In this document: piece after piece, positions 20,250-30,400 of the stretch | How positions within the stretch are numbered: the first letter of the stretch is position 1 | How the letters are laid out: the number at the start of each line of letters is the position of its first letter | Assembly: GCA_000447185.1 (NCBI GenBank) | Contig: KE647058.1 | Location: 6,836 to 38,027 of the forward strand | Source: Vairimorpha apis BRL 01 | Lineage: Eukaryota > Microsporidia > Nosematidae | Length of the DNA: 31,192 nt | Direction of reading: 5' to 3' | Notes under the pieces: model-generated | Database searches by the model: none | What the model was told of the DNA's origin: nothing | Seen by the model: only the letters and a program-made list of their open reading frames with translations | Position numbers and translations under genes: made by a program

Positions 20250-22012
20250 ATTAAACATTTATTTAATTTAAATGATTAAATATACTTTTCGTGTAAAAAT
20301 TTAAATATTTTTATTTACTTATATTTTTAATTATTATAAAATAAAATGAATTTTATAACATTTTTTACTATAGAAAAGAATACTAAAAAAATTACTTTAA
20401 ATGATTTTAAATTATTTTATATATTATGAAGTAACTTATATAAAATTTAATTTTTTTATTTTACATATTTATGCTTCTAATATTTATACTTAATTTGCAA
20501 AACAAAATAACGAGTTTTAAAATATATCATTTAAATTATAAAAACTATTAAAAAGATATTAAAATTTGCAAGATTGTTAATAAAAATTATATCATTTAAA
20601 AAACAAAATTAAAATATTTTATATATTTTTATACAATAATCAATAACAGTAATTTTGAATACATTTAACAATTTTTAATTTTATAAAAACTTAAAAACAT
20701 TTATAAATCAAAATCTTTTATTATTATAGTTTTTTGAATTATATGTCTCTAATCTTAATTATGTTTCATTAAATTTTTGTTGCGATTAACAAAATAATTT
20801 AATATACATTAAAAAGTTTACTTCTTTTACGTTGATTTTGATATATAAATCAAATTTGTAAAATAAGAAAAATACAAATTAATAAAAAAAAGAATATTAC
20901 ATATAAAATATTATAAAAATTTAATATATTATATTTAAATACACTTGAATAACATAATGATTGATTTTGTTAAAGTTCTTGGAGTTTCTGTATTTTAGAT
21001 AAAATATAATAAATTTTATAAAAAAATATATTGTTGAAAATTAATATATGTTTTTTCATAAATTTGAATTTATAATCAAATTAAAAAAACATTAATATTA
21101 AAAAATATATATTATTTAAATAATTATACAAAAAATTGTTTATTTGATATTTATTTTTATTTTTTAATTTATTTATAAAGTGATAAATTTAGACAAACTA
21201 TAGTTTGCTATTTTGATTTTTTTCTGTTTTTAGTATCCTTATTTGTATTCTATTATAATGTTCTTAATCATCTTTTTAAGTATAATGAATTTATATACAC
21301 TTCAATTTGTTTTAATAAAAAATTCATTTCTGTGCTTAAAGTGATAATGTTTATTTATTCTCTTTTTTTATAATGTATGATATTATATTGATCATTCATC
21401 TATGTAACAAATTTAATTCAATTGCAGGTTTTTTATATTTTATAAGTTTTATTAAAGCACTTTTGTTTGTTATAAAGTAAAATAAACAAATTTTACAATT
21501 GTTAATTTTTCTTAAGTTTGTTAATTACAGAATATCTGATCCAATATATATTAATATGACTTCTGTCTTTATAATCCTATATACTCTTATTTCGACAAAT
21601 TCATTGAATATATTTGTTGAACAGAATATTCTTTAAGTATAGTACATTCTGTGTTTATTATATTATATTGCTATTTAAATTTTTAATATTTATATAATTA
21701 TATAATTGTTAAACATTATCAACTAAATTGTTTTTTAGAATTAAGAAAATTTTTAAATAAATAAATCATGCATTATATTTTTTAATATTTTTTTTAATTA
21801 CAGTTAATAATATTTGATAATATATACATAAAAATTCGTTTAATTTGCATATCTATTAATTAAAATATGCTCATTTTATAATTTTAAATTTTTTAGAAAA
21901 AATGTAAACAATTTCAAGTATATGATAAAAACATTTGTATTTTTTTTATTTTTATATCAAGTATTTATTTTTTATTTTAAAAAGTAAAAATTTATAAAAC
22001 CTTTGTTTTTAT
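20250..22012. other. Long spacer, centre of mixed character
   Basis: About 1.75 kb. The outer parts are plain A/T. The part at about 21180-21660 has higher complexity and a T-rich plus strand, listed separately as a possible minus-strand relic. No RNA gene is seen. Confidence 0.45.
21190..21660 (-). pseudogene. Possible decayed minus-strand coding region
   Basis: Minus-strand translation gives short protein-like runs between stops, for example NTECTILKEYSVQQIYSMNL at 21655-21587 and KHRNEFFIKTN near 21330-21340. The base composition resembles the relic proposed at 14210-15460. A 22-base stretch is nearly shared between the two (TTATACTTAAAAAGAT core, near 15217 and 21277), which is weak in so AT-rich a genome. 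No family is recognised, and random sequence is a real alternative. Confidence 0.18.
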
Positions 22013-22016
22013 CCCC
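22013..22016 (+). promoter_or_regulatory. CCCC start element of small unknown gene
   Basis: CCCC lies 6 bases before the ATG at 22023. It supports this start and the reality of the otherwise unrecognised gene. Confidence 0.5.
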
Positions 22017-22022
22017 AAATTT

Positions 22023-22379
22023 ATGGACTTTGAAAAAAAAATTTCTTTGTTGAAAATAAATAATACATCAAAATTATCAGTATTAGATTATATAAAAAAA
22101 ACACATTCAAATTTTTTAAATAAATTTGATTTTGAATGTTGTAAAAAATTACAAAATATGATTTTAGAAATTGAAGATGATGATTGTTTTGATGAATTTG
22201 TTAAATTATATTTACACTTTAAAGATGAAAAAGATTTTTCTTTGCTGATTTTTGAATGCAAATCTAAATATTTTATTAATTTTTATAAATACTTAGATAA
22301 ATTGAAAAATATAAAAATTTTTAAAGATAACTTATTTTTGTGGGAACAATTTATGATAGATTATTTTAATAGTTTTTAA
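22023..22379 (+). CDS. Small helical unknown protein
   Basis: A 118-residue protein that I do not recognise. It is acidic and Lys/Phe/Leu-rich, with a predicted all-helical pattern (SVLDYIKKTHSNFLNKF; DDDCFDEFVKLYLHF; LFLWEQFMIDYF), no signal peptide and no membrane segment. The frame is intact, and the upstream CCCC element is of the type found before housekeeping genes here. It could be a fast-evolving subunit of a nuclear or chromosomal complex, but this is only a guess from its surroundings. It converges with the RNF121-type gene, with 15 bases between the two coding ends. Confidence 0.7.
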   Translation: MDFEKKISLLKINNTSKLSVLDYIKKTHSNFLNKFDFECCKKLQNMILEIEDDDCFDEFVKLYLHFKDEKDFSLLIFECKSKYFINFYKYLDKLKNIKIFKDNLFLWEQFMIDYFNSF

Positions 22380-22394
22380 TATGTTCATAAAATT

Positions 22395-23362
22395 TTAATT
22401 ATGTTTTAACGCATACATTTTGCAAGTAAAATACACAAACATAAAAATTGCAAATACTATAAAATTTCTAAAAGTATTAATAAGTGGATAAAACCATGTT
22501 TCTGTTTTATACCATATATCTTTAGGAATTCTTTCTAGATCTACACCTTTTTTACAATAAGGACAACTATTCTTTTTAGCTATCATACACCATCCTTTAA
22601 TACATTGTTCATGGAATGAATGATTACAGATTAATGTATGTATCATTTCTGAATTATCAAAAACTTTTGTACAAATCATACAAATTGAATTATTATTATT
22701 TTTTGTAGGAATTCCTTCTTTACTATAATATCCCGTATTAAAAGCCATTGTTTCACTAAAGAAAAAAATCATTTCTCTACTCAATATACCGAAATATAAA
22801 TTAAACAATAAACTTAAAAAAAACTTGCCAATTTTAGATGGGAAAAAGAAAAAGGACATTATAGTTAATGACTGTGTCATGAATATACCTAAATTAGTTA
22901 ATATAAATAGTAATTTAAAGAATTTATAAATTTTTCTTGGAGTTTCTTTTTTATTGGTTTATTGTTTATAGTTTTATAAATTCTGCCCATTGTTAGTATG
23001 TAACAAAGCCAAAAAATAATAAATATTATATCATGTGATATTAAAAAGTAAAGTAATGGTGATAATAATAATAATGCAAATATTAGTTTATCGTACATCG
23101 ATCTTGATGTTTTTTTTAAAATAGTACATATAGTAAGTATTATTATTGCATAAATTACCATAGTAAATAAAATAGGAATAATATCTAATAAAGTAACAGG
23201 TCTTTCTAATATTATTATTTGTCTAGATGGAGGTAAACGTTGTTTATAATTTCTATTAAAAGAATCTGATGACACTTCTGTTTTTACATCTTCTGTTAAA
23301 TTAATAAATTTTTCTTTAGTATTTTGATTTGTATTAAATGAATTATTTGTTTTGTTTACCAT
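22395..23362 (-). CDS. RNF121: RNF121-type membrane RING E3 ligase, one frameshift
   Basis: About 322 codons, close to the ~330 of animal RNF121/RNF175, multi-pass RING-H2 proteins of the ER/Golgi. The N-terminal part (from the ATG at 23362) has a polar 50-residue head, then at least three membrane segments. At an A6 run (plus-strand T6, 22947-22952) the frame moves -1 to read ETPRKIYKFFKLLFILTN, matching the family's TTPRLVYKWF region. The rest contains LLFNLYFGILSREM, GYYSKEGIPTK, then the RING-H2: CMIC, CNHSFHEQCIKGWC and CPYCKKGVDLERI. All eight zinc ligands appear present. A final hydrophobic segment closes the protein. Starting at the internal ATG at 22880 would lose the N-terminal membrane part. 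AACCCTT lies just before the ATG; the TTG further upstream is therefore not the start. Confidence 0.92.
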
Positions 23363-23364
23363 TA

Positions 23365-23371
23365 AAGGGTT
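23365..23371 (-). promoter_or_regulatory. CCC-type start element of RNF121-like gene
   Basis: On the minus strand AACCCTT ends 2 bases before the ATG at 23362. It fixes the start against an in-frame TTG ten codons upstream. Confidence 0.55.
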
Positions 23372-24922
23372 TATTGTGATGTATAAATACAAATTTTAAA
23401 ACGTCAAAACAATTAAAATTAAATTTACTTATTTTAAAAAATTTATTAAATTTTACATTAAGTTATTTTAAAAAAAACTTTGTAAAAATTCAAAAACATC
23501 TTATATATATAAATTACGAAAATCAAATTGTAAATATATGATAAAAAATATTTAAAGTATTATTATATATTCATATGTATAAAAAATTTCTATTAATATT
23601 TTTTATCAAATTTTTTATATTAATATGTTATATAATTTACGAAACTTACATTAAAAATCAATTATGATGTTAAATATATCATTAAATTTAAGATTATATT
23701 TTTTTCAACTAGATTTAATAGAAAAACCTTAAAATTTTAAGTTGTTTAAATTCAAAAATAAAGATGTAATTAAATAAACAAATAGAAATTGTACAAGAAT
23801 ATTATTTTTGTTATTAATGTTTGTGTTTTTTAGTTAATTTTTAATTCTTATAATATATGTATATTAACAATTTTATTATGGTTTTTAACATTTTATTTTA
23901 AATTTTTAGGTTAATTGTTTATAATTTATATTAAATATACTAAAAAAGATTTATTGTTAAAATAAATCATTATTTTACAATTCATTTATAAACAGACGAT
24001 TTTTTATTTTTACAATTTACATGCAATTACTATTTGAATAAATAAATTTTTTTCAATTGACTTATTAACATATGATTTTTTATTATTATAATAAACATAT
24101 TATTAATATAAAATTTTATTGTTTTTTTTAAACATATCTAAATTAATATTAATTTTGCAATTAAAAAAATATTGTATATTTCTACATTAAAAAAAACATA
24201 TTATAAATTTTTTATTTTTATCATAATAATAAATTTTAGTTATTTAAAAAGTTAAAATAATGAAATGTACTCACAAATAAATGATTTATTTAAAAATATA
24301 TATAATTTACTTAGATTCAATCAAAAAATTAAAATTTTTAATCTCTATAATTGAATTAATAAATATAATACTTTAAATTAAAGTTATTTTTTTAATAACA
24401 ATGATATATTGTTTTAATAAAAATTAAAGAATATGTGAGTTTGTGACTATAAATAATTTTTTTATATTTTAAACTACGAAAAAAAATTCTAGTGATATAT
24501 TTTATATTTAAATTTAAAATTGTACCTAATTTTGTACAATTTTTGTAATATTAGTATGATATCTGTTATAAACTAATTTACTGCAAACATCTAATATAAT
24601 CGATTCAAATAATTTATAAACTTTTATTTTTACTTTTTGTTAATTTTAAAAAAATCCAACAATTATTTATATTGCAATTTCATTTAAAATAATTTTTTTG
24701 ACGTTAAAAATTTCAAGTTTATTTAGTTTAATTATTTTATTGTAAAAATTTTGGAAAGTTTTGTAAAATCTTTAAAAATAATTAATTAATATTTTTTAAC
24801 TATTTAATTTATAAAATGTAAGTATTTTTTTTTGATAGAATTTATAGTTATTTTTATTCTTTACAATGAAAATAATATATATTTAAATAATATAGAAAAT
24901 ATTCATTGACGGTATACTTGTA
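23372..24922. other. AT-rich spacer with one strong inverted repeat
   Basis: About 1.55 kb with no supportable ORF or tRNA. It contains the 10-bp stem-loop at 24516-24543 (listed separately). Confidence 0.5.
24516..24543. repeat. Perfect 10-bp inverted repeat with 8-base loop
   Basis: AAAATTGTAC and GTACAATTTT flank the loop CTAATTTT. The GTAC inner pairs give it more stability than chance A/T hairpins nearby. It could be part of a small RNA, a protein-binding palindrome or the edge of an element. No neighbouring gene explains it. Confidence 0.45.
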
Positions 24923-25069
24923 TTAAATGTACTTATATATTATCACAATTAGAATTAAGTTGACTTTTATACACAGTTGTGATTCTAATTCCTTGTCCGT
25001 AGCTACCTGTTCTTCATTAGTTATGTGTTCTGCTTTGCGAGCTTCCGTAGAGAAACTTCCTAAAGTCAT
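24923..25069 (-). CDS. 48-residue ORF with hydrophobic tail, unknown
   Basis: The plus strand at about 24985-25069 is a clear island of higher G+C in a spacer. On the minus strand it is open from an ATG at 25069 for 48 residues: MTLGSFSTEARKAEHITNEE, then a Glu/Asp/Lys-rich stretch ending LESQLC, then a hydrophobic tail (NLILIVIIYKYI). The polar part uses non-AT codons (ACG, CGC, CAC, CAG, GAC), unlike neighbouring genes. The tail looks like a C-terminal membrane anchor, but it is AT-rich and may be chance read-through. I recognise no family. Alternatives are a noncoding RNA, a fragment of a gene, or foreign DNA. Confidence 0.35.
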   Translation of the reverse strand: MTLGSFSTEARKAEHITNEEQVATDKELESQLCIKVNLILIVIIYKYI

Positions 25070-25627
25070 TTTTATATTTTAAGTAAAACATTATTTAATA
25101 TAAATAAACAGATTTTTTATCATGTAAATCATTATTTGAAAACATTGCAGAAATTAAAATAAAATTTATATTAATCTCATTGATTTGCTTCATTATTTAT
25201 TATTTTATTCCTTTCTTAAAAATATTAACTTTTAAAGGTATTATTATAAAATTTATTTTATGGATCAATAAAAAAACAGATAAATTTTGCATTTTATACT
25301 TAAAAGATAAGATTTTATTGAAATATTCACAATATTTACAGAATAAATAAATATAAATTAAAATATAAATAAATTTAATATAAAAGAATTTTTGAAATAA
25401 AACATTTAAAATAGTTTATTTTATACTAAATAAATATAATATTTTTAATAACTATTAGCACATTTAAATTTTTAAAACTAATAAATAAATTTTATAAAAA
25501 TTGCAACATGAAATTTCAAATTTTAAAATGCTTTTAAATGTCATACTATTTTATTCTTTTTAAAATTAAACTTTTGTAAAGAAGGTTAAAAATGTAAATT
25601 GTTATAAAAATAATAATCTAAATTCGT
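25070..25627. other. AT-rich spacer, no gene seen
   Basis: About 0.56 kb with no supportable feature. Confidence 0.5.
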
Positions 25628-26233
25628 TTATTGTGGATATGGATAATCTGCAAAATCTCCATAAACAAAAACAATTCCTTCACCTCCTTCAAATTCAACA
25701 TCTCTAATTGGTCTATCAAAAAATCTTGAATATCTCATTTGATGTGCAGAAGCGGTTTTAATTTCATCATTCCTTGTATGAACGTTTCCACAAGAAATTG
25801 AAAATCCATTTTCAAACACTTCAAGTTGAAGATCTGTAGGTTTGAAATCAGCAGAAAGAGGAATTTTTTCTCTAAAACCCAATTCATTAACTGTGTTATT
25901 ATCCAAATCAAATATTTTGTCGGTAGATTCAGCAGGTATATCTAAAAATTCGGTTGTATTTGTAGATGTAAATGTTGTGCTTGTAATTGGTACATTAGTA
26001 CTATCAGTGTTAAATGTACTCTCTTTATTTTCAATTATAGGTTTTGTATTCGATGATGATTTAGTTGTATCTGACATCGATTTACTATTATTTTTTTTAG
26101 TATTTTCGCTTTTTGAACTAAAATTTTTGTCATTATTTAATGATTTATTTTCATTTGCTGAATTATTTGAACTTTTTGAACAGCTTTTAGATTTATCAGA
26201 AGATGATGATCTTGATTTATCTTTTGATTCCAT
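25628..26233 (-). CDS. Ser/Thr-rich protein with conserved-looking C-terminus
   Basis: A 201-residue protein that I do not recognise. Residues 1 to about 95 are low complexity, mostly Ser, Lys and Asn (runs such as SRSSSSDKSKSCSKSS), then Thr-rich. They are probably disordered and a likely phosphorylation target. The C-terminal ~80 residues are different: ordered, with FREKIPLSADFKPTDLQ, FENGFSISCGNVHTRND and a final acidic, aromatic VEFEGGEGIVFVYGDF. This is probably the functional domain. There is no signal peptide or membrane segment. The start is the ATG at 26233; an in-frame TTG two codons upstream is not used in eukaryotes as a rule. No CCC element is seen. The opposite strand also has a long open frame, but that is a shadow of the Ser codons. 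Confidence 0.75.
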   Translation of the reverse strand: MESKDKSRSSSSDKSKSCSKSSNNSANENKSLNNDKNFSSKSENTKKNNSKSMSDTTKSSSNTKPIIENKESTFNTDSTNVPITSTTFTSTNTTEFLDIPAESTDKIFDLDNNTVNELGFREKIPLSADFKPTDLQLEVFENGFSISCGNVHTRNDEIKTASAHQMRYSRFFDRPIRDVEFEGGEGIVFVYGDFADYPYPQ

Positions 26234-26955
26234 ATTCAAAAAGTTTTTTTTATTTAAATTTTAAGTATCCAATAATATAATAAATTATCTCCTTAAGTAT
26301 ATAAACAAAATAGTTATAAAAAAATATATATTAAATACAAATTAGAAGAAATATATTTCCGCAATGACATTATTTTTAACAAAACACATCAAAAAAATTG
26401 ATTTAAATGTATAAGGAGTTTAAATTTTTTTGTTTTCTTAATAACAACTTTTCATCACAAAAGCGAAATTAAATAATTATTATAATGAATGTAAATGTTT
26501 TAATTGTTTTTTAAAAATATTTTTTTATAAGTATAAAATTTTTATATTTATCATTATTATTAAACGTCAAACAAAAGTTATTAAATTAAAAAAATAAAGG
26601 AGTTTTTTGTAATTTTTTTAAATATTTAATTTGAAATTTAATCGAAATAAACATTAATATATAAATCTAAATATTTGTAAAATAATATTTTTTTTATTTG
26701 TTGAAAAGAAATTTTGGCTTATAAACATAAAATTAAATAAATAAAAAGTTAAATAAAATATTTACATTTAATCTAATTAAAAATGTTTAATGCTCATTTG
26801 TTGGATTACAAATTATTAAAAATATTTATAATAGTATAATAAAATTAATTATAAAAAATTGAAATAGACATTAAATTTTTACATGAAGAAGGCTTTACAA
26901 TTTTATATATTTTGAATATTCATGTAAAAAAAATACAATTTATATACTTTTTAAA
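26234..26955. other. AT-rich spacer, no gene seen
   Basis: About 0.7 kb. The sequence ATTGGATAC (minus strand, near 26267-26275), containing an inverted CCAAT, lies about 35 bases upstream of the Ser-rich gene. It could be an NF-Y site but is too short to claim. Nothing else stands out. Confidence 0.45.
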
Positions 26956-27087
26956 ATTATTTATATATTATTTATATATTATTTATATATTATTTATATA
27001 TTATTTATATATTATTTATATATTATTTATATATTATTTATATATTATTTATATATTATTTATATATTATTAATATATTATCAATAT
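26956..27087. repeat. 11-bp minisatellite, 12 units
   Basis: The unit ATTATTTATAT is repeated ten times without error (26956-27065), then once with one mismatch (27066-27076) and once with two (27077-27087). It contains only A and T. It lies about 380 bases upstream of the MOT1 start. The unit length is close to one DNA helical turn, so the A/T tracts are in phase. Decay only at the right end suggests slippage or unequal exchange continues at the left. Confidence 0.95.
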
Positions 27088-27461
27088 TATTATTTTTGAA
27101 TAATAATTCGTAAAATTTTAATACTACTATATTATTTTGAAAAATTATAAAAACTTGTAAAATTTTACTTTTAAAATTATTAAAATCAAAAATGTAAAGA
27201 AACAGATTTAAACAACTTACCAAATAAAATTTTAAAAATATCAAAAGTAAAAAATAAAGTAAATATCAATACATAATTTTTTAAAGTTATTTTTATTTAA
27301 AATTTTGTTTATTAATTAATAATATATAAACCAACAAATAAACAAAACAATTACTATATTGTTTATTTTTTAAATTTTAATACCATTAAAAAGCATAAAT
27401 ATACTATTTTTATTATATTTAAAATATTTTTGTTTTTTTATATAAATACAAATATTTTTAC
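27088..27461. other. Upstream region of MOT1
   Basis: AT-rich leader region between the minisatellite and the CCC element of MOT1. No ORF worth calling and no recognisable site. Confidence 0.45.
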
Positions 27462-27467
27462 AAACCC
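27462..27467 (+). promoter_or_regulatory. CCC-type start element of MOT1
   Basis: AAACCC directly abuts the ATG at 27468, the same arrangement as at the YEATS gene. Confidence 0.55.
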
Positions 27468-30400
27468 ATGAATAAATTAGAAAAATTTTTTAATACCCTT
27501 AATTCTAATAATTCAAAATTAATAAAAAAATATACTACTGAGGAACTCTGTTTTCAAATAAAAGAATATATTGATTTTACACCTTATATTTGTAAAAATA
27601 TATATAAATTACTAATTTCAAGAAATTTAGATGATCGTTTAAATGGCGCTGAAATTCTTAAATCAATTATGTTTCAATTTAAGCTTGTCACTGATTTTAT
27701 TATAGAATTTCAAGACAATAAAGATGAATACTTAAGTTCAACTGGAGAAGAGTTTGAAGGAAAAAAATTGTCTTTATCTGAGCAAAAACGTCTCTTAAAA
27801 AAAATGACAGATTTAGAACATGTTGAAACAAATATTGTTAATGAAATAGATTTTAAAGCTGATTCTAGAATAGTTATTAAAAAGCAAAAAATTTTAGATA
27901 AACCTATAAATAACATTATGGATTTTTTTGAAAACATAACTAATAATTTATTAAATTATGAATGGAACAAGCGACACGGTGCATTTTTAGCATATTGCGC
28001 TATTTTTGAATCAGAAACTAAAGGTTCAATTGAAATAAAAATAGATTCTAGTATTTTTTTAAAAATATATGAAATTTTAATTTCAGATAAATTTAATGAT
28101 TTTATTGATGATAAAACAACAGCACCTGTTAGAGAAACAGCAGCTACTTTATTATCTTTAATATATAATCGTATTCCTAGAAATAATATTATTAATCAAT
28201 TAATGAAATTTCTTCAAAATGATGATTGGCAAACACAATATTCAGGTTTACTAGCTTTGAAAGTTTAAAAAATTATATTTCTAATAAAAAAGAATTTTGT
28301 GATAATTTAACAAAACTTTTAAATGCAACAGATGAAGATGTAAAGTTTTTAGCAGCAGAACTTTTAGTTTATTTTTATGATTATTGTAATAAAAAAATTG
28401 TTTTTGAAAAATGTCTTGAAAATATTAAAGATAATGAAGAAATTTCTGTTTCAAAGGTATCAATTATTACTTTATTGGCAAAAGGTGAATTTGTCATTGA
28501 AGATACTACAATTTTATATAATTACTTTACTTCGCCCGTTTCTGACGTAAGAAAAAGTGTATTGAAAGTATCGGAAAAGTTTGATGACGAATCTCTAACG
28601 TTTTTAATTGGTGAATTAATTCTAATTGATGAAAATGAAGAAATTCGTGAAGAAGCTATAAATATTTTAAATTACTAAAAATCATTAAGCGTTAATTTTG
28701 TCAATCTATTTTTTAAATATTTTATCTACATCGTTATATGAACCGTATGATAAAAATTTATTTGTTTCATATGATGATTCATTTTTTACAAAGAGCGGAA
28801 TAAAATCTATTGGAATTAATAATATATTTAAAAATCGTGTTAAACTTTTTGAAAGTATTTGTAAATTAGGAGAATTAGAGATAATTGAAGATAAATCAGA
28901 AACATCGATAGGTGAAGTATTTAAAATGTTATACAATAAAAATAGAACACTTTTTACAGAAGAAAATATAAAAAAATATAAATCATTTGATAATGATGAA
29001 TCATTTTGTGTTGAAAATTTATATAAAAATTTTCTCGATTTTAGATATACACCTTTAAAAGAATTAACAGAAAAATTAAATGATTCAAACTATAAATCAT
29101 TACATTTATTTGGAGACAGTATATATAGAGATTTTTTAAGATAATGTTAGCTGTTTTAAATTTACCTAGACTAGATAAACATACAATTAATTTTTCGTTT
29201 ATGAAACATGTTCATATTTCTTAGAATTTTTTTCGAAAATAATTATTGATTTTTATGATGTAAAAAATATTAATTTAGAAAATTTTTTAATAGATGCCTT
29301 TAAATACATACTTGAAGGTAATTCTAATTTTATAATTTTTTTAAAAATTTTGGATTGAGAGTTTTTAGTACGAAATTTTATGAATACATTTTAAAAAATG
29401 AAGAAAAGATAACATTTTTTGAGAAAACAATTTTATTTTATGAAAAAATTATGATAATATGAAATTTTTATATGAAGAAAGTTATGAAAAAAAATCTATT
29501 TTAATTCTTAAAGGTTTTATAAGTAAAATAAATTTTTTGGAAGATTTTATTGAAAAATTATTCAGTGATTTTGATTTTCTTATCTTAGAACAATTAATAG
29601 AAAATATAGATCATTCTTTCTATCCTTTATTTGTAAAACCATTGTTAAAACAAATCAGCTTATCTGAAAATCAAAAGATTGCTTCAAAACTTTTTTCTTT
29701 TATAATTCCTAAATTAAATTTTAGAATAAATAGTTATATTTCAGAAAAATGGAAACTTAAAATAATTGAGCAGAAAAAAGATTTAGAATCACTTTTAGAT
29801 TCAAACAAAATAGCTAATTATACAATTAAATGTCCTACTGTAGCAGTTTTAAGAAAATATCAATCAGATGGAATAAAATGGATTAATTTTTTATATAAAT
29901 TTGGATTAAATGGAATTTTGGCTGATGACATGGGACTTGGAAAAACTATGCAAGTTTTGACATTTTTATGTTCTGAAATTTATAATACAGATAGAAAAGC
30001 TTTAATTATTTGTCCTTCAAGCTTAACTGGTCATTGGGAATATGAAATTTTAAAATTTTTTCCTAATTTTAAGCCCCTTTGTTACAAGAAAAATAAAAAA
30101 TTGGAATTTGATCTGTTGATTACTAGTTATGATTCTTTTAGAAATGATTATTGCAATTTTATTGATGAAGATTGGTTTTACGTAATTTTTGATGAGGGTC
30201 ATATATTAAGAAATTCAAATACATTATTATATCAAAGAATAGTAAAATTAAATCTTCTAGACGTTTGATTTTGACAGGTACTCCAATTCATAATAGTGTT
30301 GAAGATTTAGTTTCTCTTTTTTAAACCTTCTTATGCCAAAATTATCTCGGAAATGTTAAAGATATTCCTTATATGAATTCAAAAATGTCAGATTCAGAAA

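Noticed and set aside
22395..22880. Separate soluble RING protein starting at the internal ATG
   Set aside because: The upstream frame supplies the RNF121 membrane segments and the junction reads through family sequence after a single -1 step.
25842..26264. 140-codon open frame opposite the Ser-rich gene
   Set aside because: Leu/Phe/Asp-rich sequence produced by reading Ser/Lys/Asn codons backwards.
28273..28678. Independent genes for the pieces upstream of the MOT1 ATPase
   Set aside because: All pieces are collinear on one strand, lack start elements, and show HEAT-type helices expected of the MOT1 N-terminal half.
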